Source: Rhodocyclaceae bacterium
Lineage (GTDB): Bacteria; Pseudomonadota; Gammaproteobacteria; Burkholderiales; Rhodocyclaceae
DNA: 12,000 bases
Assembly (NCBI GenBank): GCA_013821865.1
Contig: PNJM01000052.1
Span: 1-12,000 of the forward strand
Direction of reading: 5' to 3'
Part shown: positions 1 through 6,762 of the stretch, one piece after another
Layout of the letters: every line of letters starts with the position of its first letter
Position numbering within the stretch: the first letter of the stretch is position 1
Notes under the pieces: model-generated
The model's database searches: none
The model's input: the letters and a program-made list of their open reading frames with translations, nothing else
Told to the model about the DNA's origin: nothing
Program-made: the position numbers and the translations under genes

Positions 1-542
1 GCGAGATCCGCGATCTGGAGACGGCCGACATGGCGGTCCAGGCCGCGCTGACCGGCCACCTCGTGCTGTCCACCCTGCACACCAACGATGCGCCCACGGC
101 GGTGACGCGCCTGCTCGACCTGGGGGCGCCGGCCTACCTGCTCAATGCCACGATTCTGGGCGTCATGGCGCAACGGCTGGTGCGCACGCTTTGCCCGCAC
201 TGCAAGAAGGCGTCGGTCCTGAGCGCCGAGGAAGCGGAGATATGGGATGCACTGGTAGTGCCGTGGAAATCCAACAGGCCGAAGACCATCTACCGCCCGA
301 CCGGCTGCCTGGACTGCCGCATGACCGGCTACCTGGGCCGCATCGGCCTCTACGAGATCATGCTCATGTCGCCGGACATCTGCAAGCTCATCACGCCCAC
401 GACGGACCTCTCCAGGGTTCGTGCGCAGGCCTACCGCGAGGGCATGAAGCCTTTGCGCATCGCCGGTGCGATGAAAGTTGCCGCCGGACTCACCACCCTC
501 GAGGAAGTGCTCAAGGTCGCCCCGCAGCCACAGGGCAAGTAG
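1..542 (+). CDS. GspE/PilB-family secretion or pilus assembly ATPase, C-terminal part (5' end outside window)
   Basis: This is the end of a cytoplasmic hexameric ATPase that powers type II secretion or type IV pilus assembly. The reading frame is open from the window edge (first full codon at 3), so the Met at position 30 is internal. The fragment opens with the EIRDLETAD segment that follows Walker B in this family. It continues with [14 protein letters not shown], containing the conserved TLHTN histidine region, then [13 protein letters not shown]. Two CxxC pairs (fragment residues about 64/67 and 102/105, 34 residues between pairs) form the tetracysteine zinc site typical of GspE and PilB. 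The [10 protein letters not shown] and TTLEEVLKV motifs near the end are also family hallmarks. GspE and PilB cannot be separated without the N-terminal domain and the upstream genes. It ends convergently to the FecR-domain gene, 18 bp away. Confidence 0.93.
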   Translation, partial: EIRDLETADMAVQAALTGHLVLSTLHTNDAPTAVTRLLDLGAPAYLLNATILGVMAQRLVRTLCPHCKKASVLSAEEAEIWDALVVPWKSNRPKTIYRPTGCLDCRMTGYLGRIGLYEIMLMSPDICKLITPTTDLSRVRAQAYREGMKPLRIAGAMKVAAGLTTLEEVLKVAPQPQGK

Positions 543-567
543 GGCCGGCTTCGGCCGCGCCTACTTG
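536..567. terminator. Hairpin spanning both stop codons of convergent genes, candidate bidirectional terminator
   Basis: Bases 536-543 pair with 560-567 (8 bp, no mismatch). After a 2x2 internal loop, CGGC (546-549) pairs with GCCG (554-557) around a TTCG loop, the very stable C(UUCG)G tetraloop. The stop TAG of the ATPase (540-542) and that of the FecR-domain gene (561-563, minus strand) sit in opposite arms. Both proteins end in Lys followed by AAGTAG, which creates the symmetry. There is only a mildly T-rich tail on the + side and none on the minus side, so intrinsic termination is plausible but unproven. Confidence 0.45.
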
Positions 568-1241
568 TAGTTCTTGCCGTGGAACGGCGGCCAGCGGCCG
601 ACCGAGTTCTCCAGCAGCGTCAACTCGGCATCGGTGTGGTTGATGACGCCGGCCGCCGACATCAGCGTCGCGCCGGCCTGGTTGCCGATGTACATCGGCT
701 TGTCGTGGTGCTCGGTGTGCAGGATTTCCTTCTTCGCGGGATCGGCATTCGGCGTCAGTTCGGCGTCGCCGTAGCACAGGCAGAAATAGGTGCGCGCTTC
801 TTCAGCTTCGATGTAGCAGCCCGTGCCGCGGATGCCGATGGTCGCCGTGCCGGTGACGATCTGGCGGTTGCCCTTGCCGAACACGCCGAGTATCTTGCCG
901 GTGAGGATCCGCACGATGCCGATGCCGGTGCTGTCGTCGAAGCTCACCCTGGTGTTCTCGCGCTGGATGAAGGCATCCGGGCCGAGGATGTAGATGGTTT
1001 CGCCGCCGGGGCCGGTGGTAACGGTCTGGCCGGGGCGGATCGGCTGGCCCAGGGTGGCGCGCTGGTTGTTTACCGTTACCGGCCCCTTGACGTGGCGAAA
1101 GCCGGGGGTGGCCGGCAAAGAGCCGCCGGCGAGGGCCCGCTGCATGAAGCCCATCATGCCGCCCGCGCCGAGGGCGCCGGTGGCGGCAAGCTTGAGCAGG
1201 GTTTCGCGGCGCGCGAGGCGTTTCATTTCATCGTTGCGCAT
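561..1241 (-). CDS. Exported FecR-domain protein
   Basis: A 226-residue protein with an N-terminal export signal. Residues 11-12 are a twin arginine in ARRETLLKLAA, followed by a hydrophobic stretch and an Ala-x-Ala site near 36-38, so Tat export is possible and Sec export cannot be excluded. Residues about 50-160 resemble the FecR domain, with the GQTVTTGPGGETIYI region, a phenylalanine/aspartate beta-strand pattern and GTATIGIRGTG. Cysteines lie at 142, 154 and 156 (FCLCYGD). Classical FecR is an inner-membrane anti-sigma regulator, but this protein lacks an N-terminal anti-sigma domain, and no FecI sigma factor or FecA receptor is nearby. An envelope structural or sensory role is only a guess. 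The start at 1241 is supported by GGAG six bases upstream (1248-1251). A Met at residue 6 is an alternative. Confidence 0.85.
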   Translation of the reverse strand: MRNDEMKRLARRETLLKLAATGALGAGGMMGFMQRALAGGSLPATPGFRHVKGPVTVNNQRATLGQPIRPGQTVTTGPGGETIYILGPDAFIQRENTRVSFDDSTGIGIVRILTGKILGVFGKGNRQIVTGTATIGIRGTGCYIEAEEARTYFCLCYGDAELTPNADPAKKEILHTEHHDKPMYIGNQAGATLMSAAGVINHTDAELTLLENSVGRWPPFHGKNYK

Positions 1242-1264
1242 CGTTTTCTCCGGGGAAGGGCGTC

Positions 1265-1293
1265 ATTGTGGCGGGGATTCGCCATTTGCTCAA
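1265..1293 (-). promoter_or_regulatory. Candidate sigma-70 promoter of the FecR-domain gene
   Basis: On the minus strand, TTGAGC (1288-1293) and CACAAT (1265-1270) are separated by exactly 17 bp in the gap after the ybdK-like gene. A start near 1258 would give a leader of about 17 bases carrying the GGAG ribosome site. This fits the FecR-domain gene being transcribed independently of the upstream cluster. The -10 box is imperfect, so the call is moderate. Confidence 0.45.
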
Positions 1294-1313
1294 CAGCTTC
1301 CGGCGCGTTCGCC

Positions 1314-2453
1314 TCACGTCTGACCCATCCACAGTTCGCTCTGGCGCTCCATCACGTCGGGCAGGAAACCGCTTTCGCGATAGCGTGCCCGCAGCCAGTC
1401 GGCATCGCTTTGGCCTGTCTGCACCGCTTCTCGGACAAGCCACATGGGCTCCTCGTTGCCGGTTTCCGCCGTGGCTTCGTGCAGCATGGTGAGCGTGGCG
1501 AGGATGTCGTCCTTGAGGACGCGGTGCTCCTGCGTGCGGGCGTCGATGAAGTTGCCGCCGAGGCCGAAGCGGCAGGCCTGGAAGCGGTTGTAGTTGTACA
1601 GAAGGTAGACATCCTGCGGCGGGGGTTCCTTGGCGATGTGCAGCAGATGGAATGCGAGGGTCTGGGCGTAGGCCGCCAGCTGCGCCGCGCGCTCGACCCG
1701 CAGGGGCGTGTCGCAGACGCGGATCTCCACCGTGCCGTATTCCGGCTTGGGCCGCATGTCCCAGTAGAAATCCTTCATGCTGTCCACAATGCCGTATTCG
1801 TACATCTGCGCGAAGTAGCGGTTGAAGTGTTCCCAGTCCGGTACGTCAGGCATATGGCCGCCGAGCGGAAAGGCGCTCACCGCGTTCAGGCGGGCCGACT
1901 GGAAGGCCGTGTCCACCCCCTGGGAGAAGGGCGAGGAGGCCGACAGCGCGATGAAGTGCGGCATGTAGCGGGCCAGGCCATGCACCAGGTGCACCGCCTC
2001 GTCGCCGCTCGGACAGCCGATGTGGATGTGCTGGCCGAATACCGTGAATTGCTTGGCCAGATAGCCGTACAGGTCGGACAGGAAACGGAAGCGCGGCGCG
2101 TCGAAGATGCGCTGCTCGGCCCACTGGTGGAAGGCATGCGTCCCGCCGCCGCTGACGGCGAGGTTGAGGCGCCCGGCCTGCTTCGCCAGCAGGTCGCGCG
2201 TCGTGCGCAGTTCGCCCAGCAGCGCCCTGTAGCTTTCGTGAATGGATGAGTTGAGTTCGATCATCCCTTCCGTCATCTCGGGCTTCAGCTCGCCGGGGTG
2301 CCTGACCCGCCGCATCAGCTCCAGCAGATCCGGGGCGCCGCGCACGAGGTTGAAGTCGTGCGCGCTGAGTATCTGCAGTTCCAGTTCGATGCCGATCGAC
2401 AGCTTCGCGGAGTGCCGGAAATCCAGTGCCGGCGCGATGCGGCGCTCGTTCAT
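1314..2453 (-). CDS. ybdK: YbdK-like carboxylate-amine ligase (GCS2 family)
   Basis: A 379-residue ATP-dependent ligase of the glutamate-cysteine ligase type 2 family. Characterised YbdK proteins show only weak glutamate-cysteine ligase activity, so the physiological substrate is not established. Visible motifs are GIELELQIL (residues 21-29), EMTEGMIELNSS (59-70), the SGGGTHAFHQW loop (101-111), QHIHIG (141-146), SSPFSQG (173-179), PEYGTVEIRVCDTP (237-250) and NRFQACRFGLGG (289-300). The acidic and histidine residues expected for metal-ATP binding are retained, and the length matches the family. Its ATG overlaps the stop of the upstream antiporter gene by 4 bp (2450-2453), which implies translational coupling. 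It is the last gene of the MoxR-VWA-antiporter cluster. That grouping may reflect a thiol or gamma-glutamyl compound linked to ion homeostasis, which is inference. Confidence 0.9.
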   Translation of the reverse strand: MNERRIAPALDFRHSAKLSIGIELELQILSAHDFNLVRGAPDLLELMRRVRHPGELKPEMTEGMIELNSSIHESYRALLGELRTTRDLLAKQAGRLNLAVSGGGTHAFHQWAEQRIFDAPRFRFLSDLYGYLAKQFTVFGQHIHIGCPSGDEAVHLVHGLARYMPHFIALSASSPFSQGVDTAFQSARLNAVSAFPLGGHMPDVPDWEHFNRYFAQMYEYGIVDSMKDFYWDMRPKPEYGTVEIRVCDTPLRVERAAQLAAYAQTLAFHLLHIAKEPPPQDVYLLYNYNRFQACRFGLGGNFIDARTQEHRVLKDDILATLTMLHEATAETGNEEPMWLVREAVQTGQSDADWLRARYRESGFLPDVMERQSELWMGQT

Positions 2454-3661
2454 GCCGCCTCCCGGACAGGTTCGTAGGCCTCATGCGCCCAGCGCAGGGC
2501 CCACTGGGTGATGACCGGGCCGATCAGCTCCATCAGCACGATCGCGGGGAAGACGATGGATCCGAGATCGGCGCCGATTTCAGGGTGGCTTTGCGCGGTT
2601 TCGCGGACCAGCGTGAACTCCGTGATCGACAGCGGCACCAGCATCATGCCGAGCAGCCCTCCCTTTTTCAGGCTCATTCCGCTCGGGTGCGCCAGCGCCG
2701 TCACCGCCACGGTCTTCGCCGCCAGCCGGGCGACGACGAAGGCCAGCACGGCAATCGCCCACTGCGGCTGCCATTGCAGCGGCAGCAGGGCGCCGGACAC
2801 GACGAACAGCACGACGACGAGCAGCCGTCCGAAGGTCCCGGTGTCGAATGTGGCGAGGCGAAAACCGCGCGCGTAGTTCTTGGTCATCACGCCGAACACC
2901 AGCAGGGTGATCAGCGCCGACAGGCGCAGCGAATCCACCGCGCCGATGCCGATCACGGTGAGGCTGACGAGCAGGATCACGCTGCCGCCTTCGCGCGGCA
3001 TGAGCAGCCAGCCCAGAAAGGCGGCGACGAAGCCGAGCCCGAGGCCGACCAGGACCGAGCCGAGCAGGATGTAAAGCGGCCGGAAGTAGATTTTTTCGAT
3101 GACGCCGTCGCTGTGCAGGAACGAAAGCATGAAGGCAACGGCAAGGAAGGCCAGCACGCTGTTGAGGACCACCAGACAGAGCGCGCGCTCCGTGACCTGG
3201 CCTTCGGCGTGCAGGTCGCGTGCCACGACCGGCGCGATCAGGGGCGAACTCGACATGGCGATCGCCGCCGCAATCAGCGCGGGCGGCTCGGCGATGCCGA
3301 GCCAGGTCAGCGCGAAATAAACCGCCGCGAAGGCGCAGCCGCTTTCCAGCAGGGAGGTGGCCACGATCCATCGATTGCGCCGCAGCCAGCGGAGGGAGAA
3401 GCGCTGGCCCAGCTGGAAGATAATCATCCCCAGCGCGATGTTGAGAAACAGGTCGGCCATGCGGAACAGGTCGCCCTTGAGCAGGGCGAAACCGTTCTCG
3501 CCCAGCGCGATGCCGGCGAGCAGGTAGCCGGTGATGCGCGGCAGGCGCAGCATGCGGAAAAACAGCTCTCCTGCCGCGTATCCGGCAATCAGGAGCAGGC
3601 CGAACACGACCAGCGCGCTGTACGGCAGGGGAAACGCAGGGAAAAACGATAGATCCGGCAT
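2450..3661 (-). CDS. CPA2-type (KefB/NhaP-like fold) cation:proton antiporter, membrane domain only
   Basis: A 403-residue polytopic inner-membrane protein with about 12 hydrophobic segments and an N-terminal helix (residues 14-31). The RLPRITGYLLAGIALGENG motif (39-57) is characteristic of monovalent cation:proton antiporters of the CPA2 family. Other family features are AAIAMSSSPLIAPVV (132-146), ARLAAKTV (311-318) and LSITEFTLVRE (344-354). It stops after the last helix, so it lacks the cytoplasmic RCK/KTN domain through which KefB and KefC sense glutathione. The position where CPA2 members usually carry an acidic pair in TM5 reads LNSVLAF (166-172) with no Asp, so ion coupling may differ. 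The start at 3661 lies 8 bp after the VWA stop. The open frame continues far upstream, but that part is a shadow of the VWA gene. Substrate ion unknown. Confidence 0.88.
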   Translation of the reverse strand: MPDLSFFPAFPLPYSALVVFGLLLIAGYAAGELFFRMLRLPRITGYLLAGIALGENGFALLKGDLFRMADLFLNIALGMIIFQLGQRFSLRWLRRNRWIVATSLLESGCAFAAVYFALTWLGIAEPPALIAAAIAMSSSPLIAPVVARDLHAEGQVTERALCLVVLNSVLAFLAVAFMLSFLHSDGVIEKIYFRPLYILLGSVLVGLGLGFVAAFLGWLLMPREGGSVILLVSLTVIGIGAVDSLRLSALITLLVFGVMTKNYARGFRLATFDTGTFGRLLVVVLFVVSGALLPLQWQPQWAIAVLAFVVARLAAKTVAVTALAHPSGMSLKKGGLLGMMLVPLSITEFTLVRETAQSHPEIGADLGSIVFPAIVLMELIGPVITQWALRWAHEAYEPVREAA

Positions 3662-3669
3662 GAAGTACG

Positions 3670-4842
3670 CTACTTGCTCAACAGCCGCATGGCCCGTTCC
3701 AGGCCTTCCAGCGTCAGCGGGAACATGCGGTTGCCCATGATGTTCCCGATGATGCTGATGGAGTGGCGGTAGGGCCACAGGCGCTCGGGCTCGGGATTGA
3801 GCCAGGCCGCGTGCGGATAGGCGTCGAGCAGGCGGCGCAGCCAGGCGGCGCCGGTTTCCTCGTTCATGTACTCGACCGAGCCGCCGGGCTGCAGGATCTC
3901 GTAGGGGCTCATGGTGGCGTCGCCGACCAGGATGAGCTTGTAGTCGTTGCCGTACTTGTGCATCACGTCCCAGAGCGGGAAGCGCTCCGAGTGGCGCCGC
4001 CGGTTGTCGCGCCAGACGTGGTCGTAGACGCAGTTGTGGAAGTAGAAGTATTCGAGGTGCTTGAATTCGGTCTTGGCCGCCGAGAACAATTCCTCGCACA
4101 GCTTGATGTGATCGTCCATCGAGCCGCCGATGTCGAGGAACAGCAGCACCTTGACCTTGTTGTGCCGCTCCGGGCGCATGAGGATGTCGAGCCAGCCGGC
4201 GTTCCGCGCCGTGGAGGAGATGGTGCCGTCGAGGTCCAGCTCTTCGGCCGAGCCCTCGCGGGCGAAGCGGCGCAGGCGGCGCAGCGCCACCTTGATGTTG
4301 CGCGTGCCGAGCTCCACCGTGTCGTCGAGGTTGCGGTATTCGCGGTTCTCCCAGACCTTCACCGCGGTGCGGTTGCCGGCGGATTCGGGCCCGATGCGGA
4401 TGCCTTCGGGGTGGTAGCCGTGCGCGCCGAAGGGGCTGGAGCCGCCGGTGCCGATCCACTTGCTGCCGCCGGCGTGGCGCTTCTTCTGCTCCTGCATGCG
4501 CTTCTTGAATTCCTCCATGAGCTTGTCCCAGCCCAGCGCCTGCAGCTTGGCCTTTTCCTCGGGCGTGAGGTGCTTCTGCGTCATGAAGCGCAGCCACTCT
4601 TCCGGGATTTCGCCCTCCAGGCCGGGGATCTTCTCGACGCCCTTGAAATACTGGCCGAAGGCCTGGTCGAACCTGTCGTAGTTCGTCTCGTCCTTCACCA
4701 GGCAGGCGCGCGAGAGGAAATAGAACTCATCGATGCTGTGGCCGGCGACGTGCTTCTGCAGGGCTTCCAGCAGCGTGAGGAACTCCTTGGTCGAGACCGG
4801 GAGCTTGGCGGATTTCAGGTGGAGGAAGAAATCGATGAGCAT
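3670..4842 (-). CDS. VWA-domain protein, CoxE/COG3552-like partner of MoxR ATPase
   Basis: A 390-residue soluble protein. The charged N-terminal half contains the Gly-rich block GTGGSSPFGAHGYHPEGIRI (131-150), which I recognise from MoxR-associated VWA proteins. A von Willebrand A domain follows from about 229. The MIDAS metal site reads DIGGS (237-241), with Gly where the canonical DxSxS motif has its first Ser. Another likely metal or loop residue is Asp308 in VGDATMSPYEI. MoxR-VWA pairs are thought to act as chaperone-like machines that insert cofactors or activate complexes, but the client here is unknown. The start at 4842 is chosen because family members begin MLIDFFLHL-like. An in-frame GTG at 4887 overlapping the moxR stop would add 15 odd Cys/Arg-rich residues encoded by a palindrome. 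It is transcribed with moxR upstream and the antiporter downstream. Confidence 0.88.
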   Translation of the reverse strand: MLIDFFLHLKSAKLPVSTKEFLTLLEALQKHVAGHSIDEFYFLSRACLVKDETNYDRFDQAFGQYFKGVEKIPGLEGEIPEEWLRFMTQKHLTPEEKAKLQALGWDKLMEEFKKRMQEQKKRHAGGSKWIGTGGSSPFGAHGYHPEGIRIGPESAGNRTAVKVWENREYRNLDDTVELGTRNIKVALRRLRRFAREGSAEELDLDGTISSTARNAGWLDILMRPERHNKVKVLLFLDIGGSMDDHIKLCEELFSAAKTEFKHLEYFYFHNCVYDHVWRDNRRRHSERFPLWDVMHKYGNDYKLILVGDATMSPYEILQPGGSVEYMNEETGAAWLRRLLDAYPHAAWLNPEPERLWPYRHSISIIGNIMGNRMFPLTLEGLERAMRLLSK

Positions 4843-4850
4843 TGCGTTGC

Positions 4851-4878
4851 TGCAGGGCCGGCTGCAGCCGGCCCTGCA
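4851..4878. repeat. Perfect 28-bp palindrome between Shine-Dalgarno and start codon of the VWA gene
   Basis: The two 14-base halves are exact reverse complements (TGCAGGGCCGGCTG and CAGCCGGCCCTGCA). It fills most of the 41-bp gap between moxR and the VWA gene. In the minus-strand transcript it follows AGGAGG (4879-4884) directly and leaves 8 bases before the ATG at 4842. It could fold into a hairpin with a stem of about 12 bp. It could also be a dimeric-protein binding site or a small mobile palindromic element. No T-run follows, so it is not a classic terminator. Confidence 0.8.
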
Positions 4879-4884
4879 CCTCCT
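4877..4884 (-). promoter_or_regulatory. Strong Shine-Dalgarno sequence AGGAGGTG at the end of moxR
   Basis: AGGAGGTG on the minus strand is a full match to the 3' end of 16S rRNA and overlaps the last base of the moxR stop codon (4884-4886). No ATG lies at normal distance. The VWA start codon at 4842 is about 36 bases away, with the palindrome in between. If the palindrome folds, spacing becomes roughly 8-9 bases. This is the only convincing ribosome site for the VWA gene. Confidence 0.6.
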
Positions 4885-5744
4885 CACCGGTTATGCTTCG
4901 CCATGAACACCAGCCGCTCGAACAGATGCACGTCCTGCTCGTTCTTGAGCAGCGCCCCGTGCAGCGGCGGGATGGCAGCCTTGTTGTCCTTGGCGCGCAG
5001 CGCTTCGGGCGGGATGTCCTCGGCCATGAGGAGCTTCAGCCAGTCGAGCAGCTCCGAGGTGGAGGGTTTCTTCTTCAGCCCGGGGATGTCGCGCAGTTCG
5101 AAGAACACTTCGAGCGCCTCGCGCAGCAAGCCCTTTTTCAGGTTGGGGAAATGCACGTCGACGATGCTCTGCATCGTCTCCTTGTCGGGGAACTTGATGT
5201 AGTGGAAGAAGCAGCGGCGCAGGAAGGCGTCGGGCAGCTCCTTCTCGTTGTTGCTGGTGATGAAGACGATGGGCCGGTGCCTCGCCTTGACCAGCTCGCG
5301 CGTCTCGTAGACGTAGAACTCCATGCGGTCGAGTTCCCGCAGCAGGTCGTTGGGAAACTCGATGTCGGCCTTATCGATCTCGTCGATCAGGATCACCGTC
5401 GGCGCCTCGGCCTCGAAGGCCTGCCACAGCACGCCCTTGACGATGTAGTTGGCGATATCCCTGACGCGGCCGTCGCCCAGCTGCGAGTCGCGCAGGCGCG
5501 AGACGGCGTCGTACTCGTAGAGGCCCTGCTGTGCCTTGGTGGTGGATTTGATGTGCCACTGCAGCAGCGGCACATGGAGCGCCTCGGCCACGGTTTCGGC
5601 CAGCATGGTCTTGCCGGTGCCGGGTTCGCCCTTGATGAGCAGGGGCCGTTGCAGGGTGATGGCGGCGTTGACGGCCAGCATCAGGTCGGGGGTGGTGACG
5701 TAGTCGCTGGAGCCTTCGAAGCGCATGGGATCAGTCCGGGACAT
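4884..5744 (-). CDS. MoxR-family AAA+ ATPase
   Basis: A 286-residue cytoplasmic AAA+ ATPase. Walker A is GEPGTGKT (39-46) and Walker B is VILIDEID (117-124). Sensor 1 is TSNN (163-166) and the arginine finger region is DAFLRRCFFH (172-181). The sensor-2 lid area contains KKKPSTSELLDWLKLL. The QWHIKSTTKAQQGLYEYDAVSRLRDSQLG segment (62-90) marks the proteobacterial MoxR subgroup that pairs with VWA proteins of the type encoded next. MoxR enzymes remodel or activate protein complexes using ATP, and the target here cannot be read from sequence. Family members commonly begin at M(R/K)FEG, which corresponds to the in-frame ATG at 5726 (residue 7). The start at 5744 has only a weak GAAG ribosome site, so either may be used. 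It is the first gene of the four-gene minus-strand cluster. Confidence 0.92.
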   Translation of the reverse strand: MSRTDPMRFEGSSDYVTTPDLMLAVNAAITLQRPLLIKGEPGTGKTMLAETVAEALHVPLLQWHIKSTTKAQQGLYEYDAVSRLRDSQLGDGRVRDIANYIVKGVLWQAFEAEAPTVILIDEIDKADIEFPNDLLRELDRMEFYVYETRELVKARHRPIVFITSNNEKELPDAFLRRCFFHYIKFPDKETMQSIVDVHFPNLKKGLLREALEVFFELRDIPGLKKKPSTSELLDWLKLLMAEDIPPEALRAKDNKAAIPPLHGALLKNEQDVHLFERLVFMAKHNR

Positions 5745-5758
5745 AAATGCTTCAATTA

Positions 5759-5784
5759 TCCCCCAAGGGGACTTCCCGTGGGGC
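5759..5784. repeat. Short GC-rich inverted repeats between divergent moxR and HDOD genes
   Basis: The 130-bp divergent gap contains TCCCC...GGGGA around 5759-5771 and CCC-GT-GGGG around 5775-5782. These are two adjacent small inverted repeats lying just upstream of moxR. On the minus strand, a GATAAT (5755-5760) follows them and resembles a -10 box, but no convincing -35 is present at 16-18 bp. They could be operator or hairpin elements, and nothing shows which. Confidence 0.35.
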
Positions 5785-5838
5785 GCAGCTTTGCCGGAGC
5801 CGTTTCTGAACGAGAGGCTATCCGGGCGGCGTTTTCGC

Positions 5839-5844
5839 TACAAT
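5839..5844 (+). promoter_or_regulatory. Possible -10 box for the HDOD gene
   Basis: TACAAT lies 30 bases before the ATG at 5875, so transcription would start near 5851 and exclude the upstream in-frame ATG at 5725. No good -35 hexamer is found at 16-18 bp spacing, so this is a weak call resting on one hexamer and its position. Confidence 0.28.
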
Positions 5845-5874
5845 GCCGGTGGTTACCAGATGCAAGCCGGACCA

Positions 5875-6762
5875 ATGAGCAAACCCGCAGCAATCTTTGA
5901 TGCCGACCTTTCCGAGGACGCCGCCGCTCAGACGCTGCAGAACATCGCCATTCCGTCCTGCCCGGCGATCGTGGTGGAGCTGTTGGCGGAGGCGCGCCGC
6001 GAGGACGTGGACTTCATCCGGCTCTCGCGTCTGGTCATGGGCGACGTGGCACTCGCCGCGGCGGTGCTGAGAATGGCCAACTCGCCCTTCTTCGCCCTGC
6101 GCCGCAAGGTGCAGTCGGTGCAGCAGGCGGTGGCGGTGCTGGGACTGCGCAACCTGCTCAAGATCGTCTACGGCGTGGTGCTGAAGACGAGCCTGGGCGG
6201 CAAGGATGCGCCGGCCATGGAGCGCTTCTGGGAGCGCTCCAATTACAACGCGGTGGTGTCTTCCTACCTGGCCGGGCGCCTGCCCGGCACGTCGGCCGAC
6301 GATGCCTACACCTTCGGCCTGTTCCACGACGCCGGCATCGCCGTGCTGATGCAGAAGTTCACCGACTACAAGCAGACGCTGGTGCAGGCCAACGCCGCGC
6401 CGCGCGCCTTTACCGCCATCGAGGACGAGCGCCACCAGACCAACCATGTCATCGTCGGCGCGCTGCTCGGCCGCGGCTGGTACCTGCCCGAGCATGTGGT
6501 CTGGGCGATCCACTATCATCACGAGTACTCCATTTTCTCGACGCCGCGCCAGAGGGCCACGCCCGAGGTGTGCCTGCTGGTGGCCATCCGTTTGCTGTCG
6601 GAGCACATCGTCGCGCGCTTTCTCAACTATCCCGACGACGCGGAGTGGGAGCATGCCAAGGAGGCTGCGCTCTCGCACCTCGGCTGGTTCGAGGACGACA
6701 TCGACGATCTGGCGCGCGGCATGGAAAAGGATCTGAACGAGATCCGGGCTTATCGCGGTTAG
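5875..6762 (+). CDS. HDOD-domain protein
   Basis: A 295-residue cytoplasmic protein. Residues about 15-215 form an HDOD domain, a relative of HD phosphohydrolases that usually acts as a signalling or protein-interaction module rather than an enzyme. The start is IPSCPAIVVELLAEA, followed by SRLVMGDVALAAAVLRMANSPFFA, which matches the conserved 'D..L...lL...NS..f' pattern. VQSVQQAVAVLGLRNL and GLFHDAGIAVL follow. The C-terminal part carries a helical region with HYHHEYSIF. No GGDEF, EAL, receiver or kinase domain is fused. The frame is open upstream to 5725, but that segment overlaps the moxR start and does not look like protein. ATG 5860 is a close alternative with GGTGG seven bases upstream. 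It stands alone on the + strand and converges on the DUF1841 gene. Confidence 0.88.
   Translation: MSKPAAIFDADLSEDAAAQTLQNIAIPSCPAIVVELLAEARREDVDFIRLSRLVMGDVALAAAVLRMANSPFFALRRKVQSVQQAVAVLGLRNLLKIVYGVVLKTSLGGKDAPAMERFWERSNYNAVVSSYLAGRLPGTSADDAYTFGLFHDAGIAVLMQKFTDYKQTLVQANAAPRAFTAIEDERHQTNHVIVGALLGRGWYLPEHVVWAIHYHHEYSIFSTPRQRATPEVCLLVAIRLLSEHIVARFLNYPDDAEWEHAKEAALSHLGWFEDDIDDLARGMEKDLNEIRAYRG

Noticed and set aside
579..2249. Long + strand open frame (556 codons) opposite the FecR-domain and ybdK-like genes
   Set aside because: It is an antisense shadow caused by high GC at third positions. Its translation is low-complexity Ala/Val/Arg/His with no recognisable fold, while the minus strand carries clear families.
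2450..4597. Possible 715-residue fusion upstream of the antiporter
   Set aside because: The N-terminal 312 codons are an out-of-frame reading of the VWA gene. The antiporter family N-terminus begins at 3661.
4851..4878. The palindrome as an intrinsic terminator after moxR
   Set aside because: No T-run follows in either direction, and the downstream genes are closely spaced on the same strand.
3763..5202. Long + strand open frame opposite the VWA and moxR genes
   Set aside because: Same shadow effect. The real proteins on the minus strand have intact Walker and MIDAS motifs.
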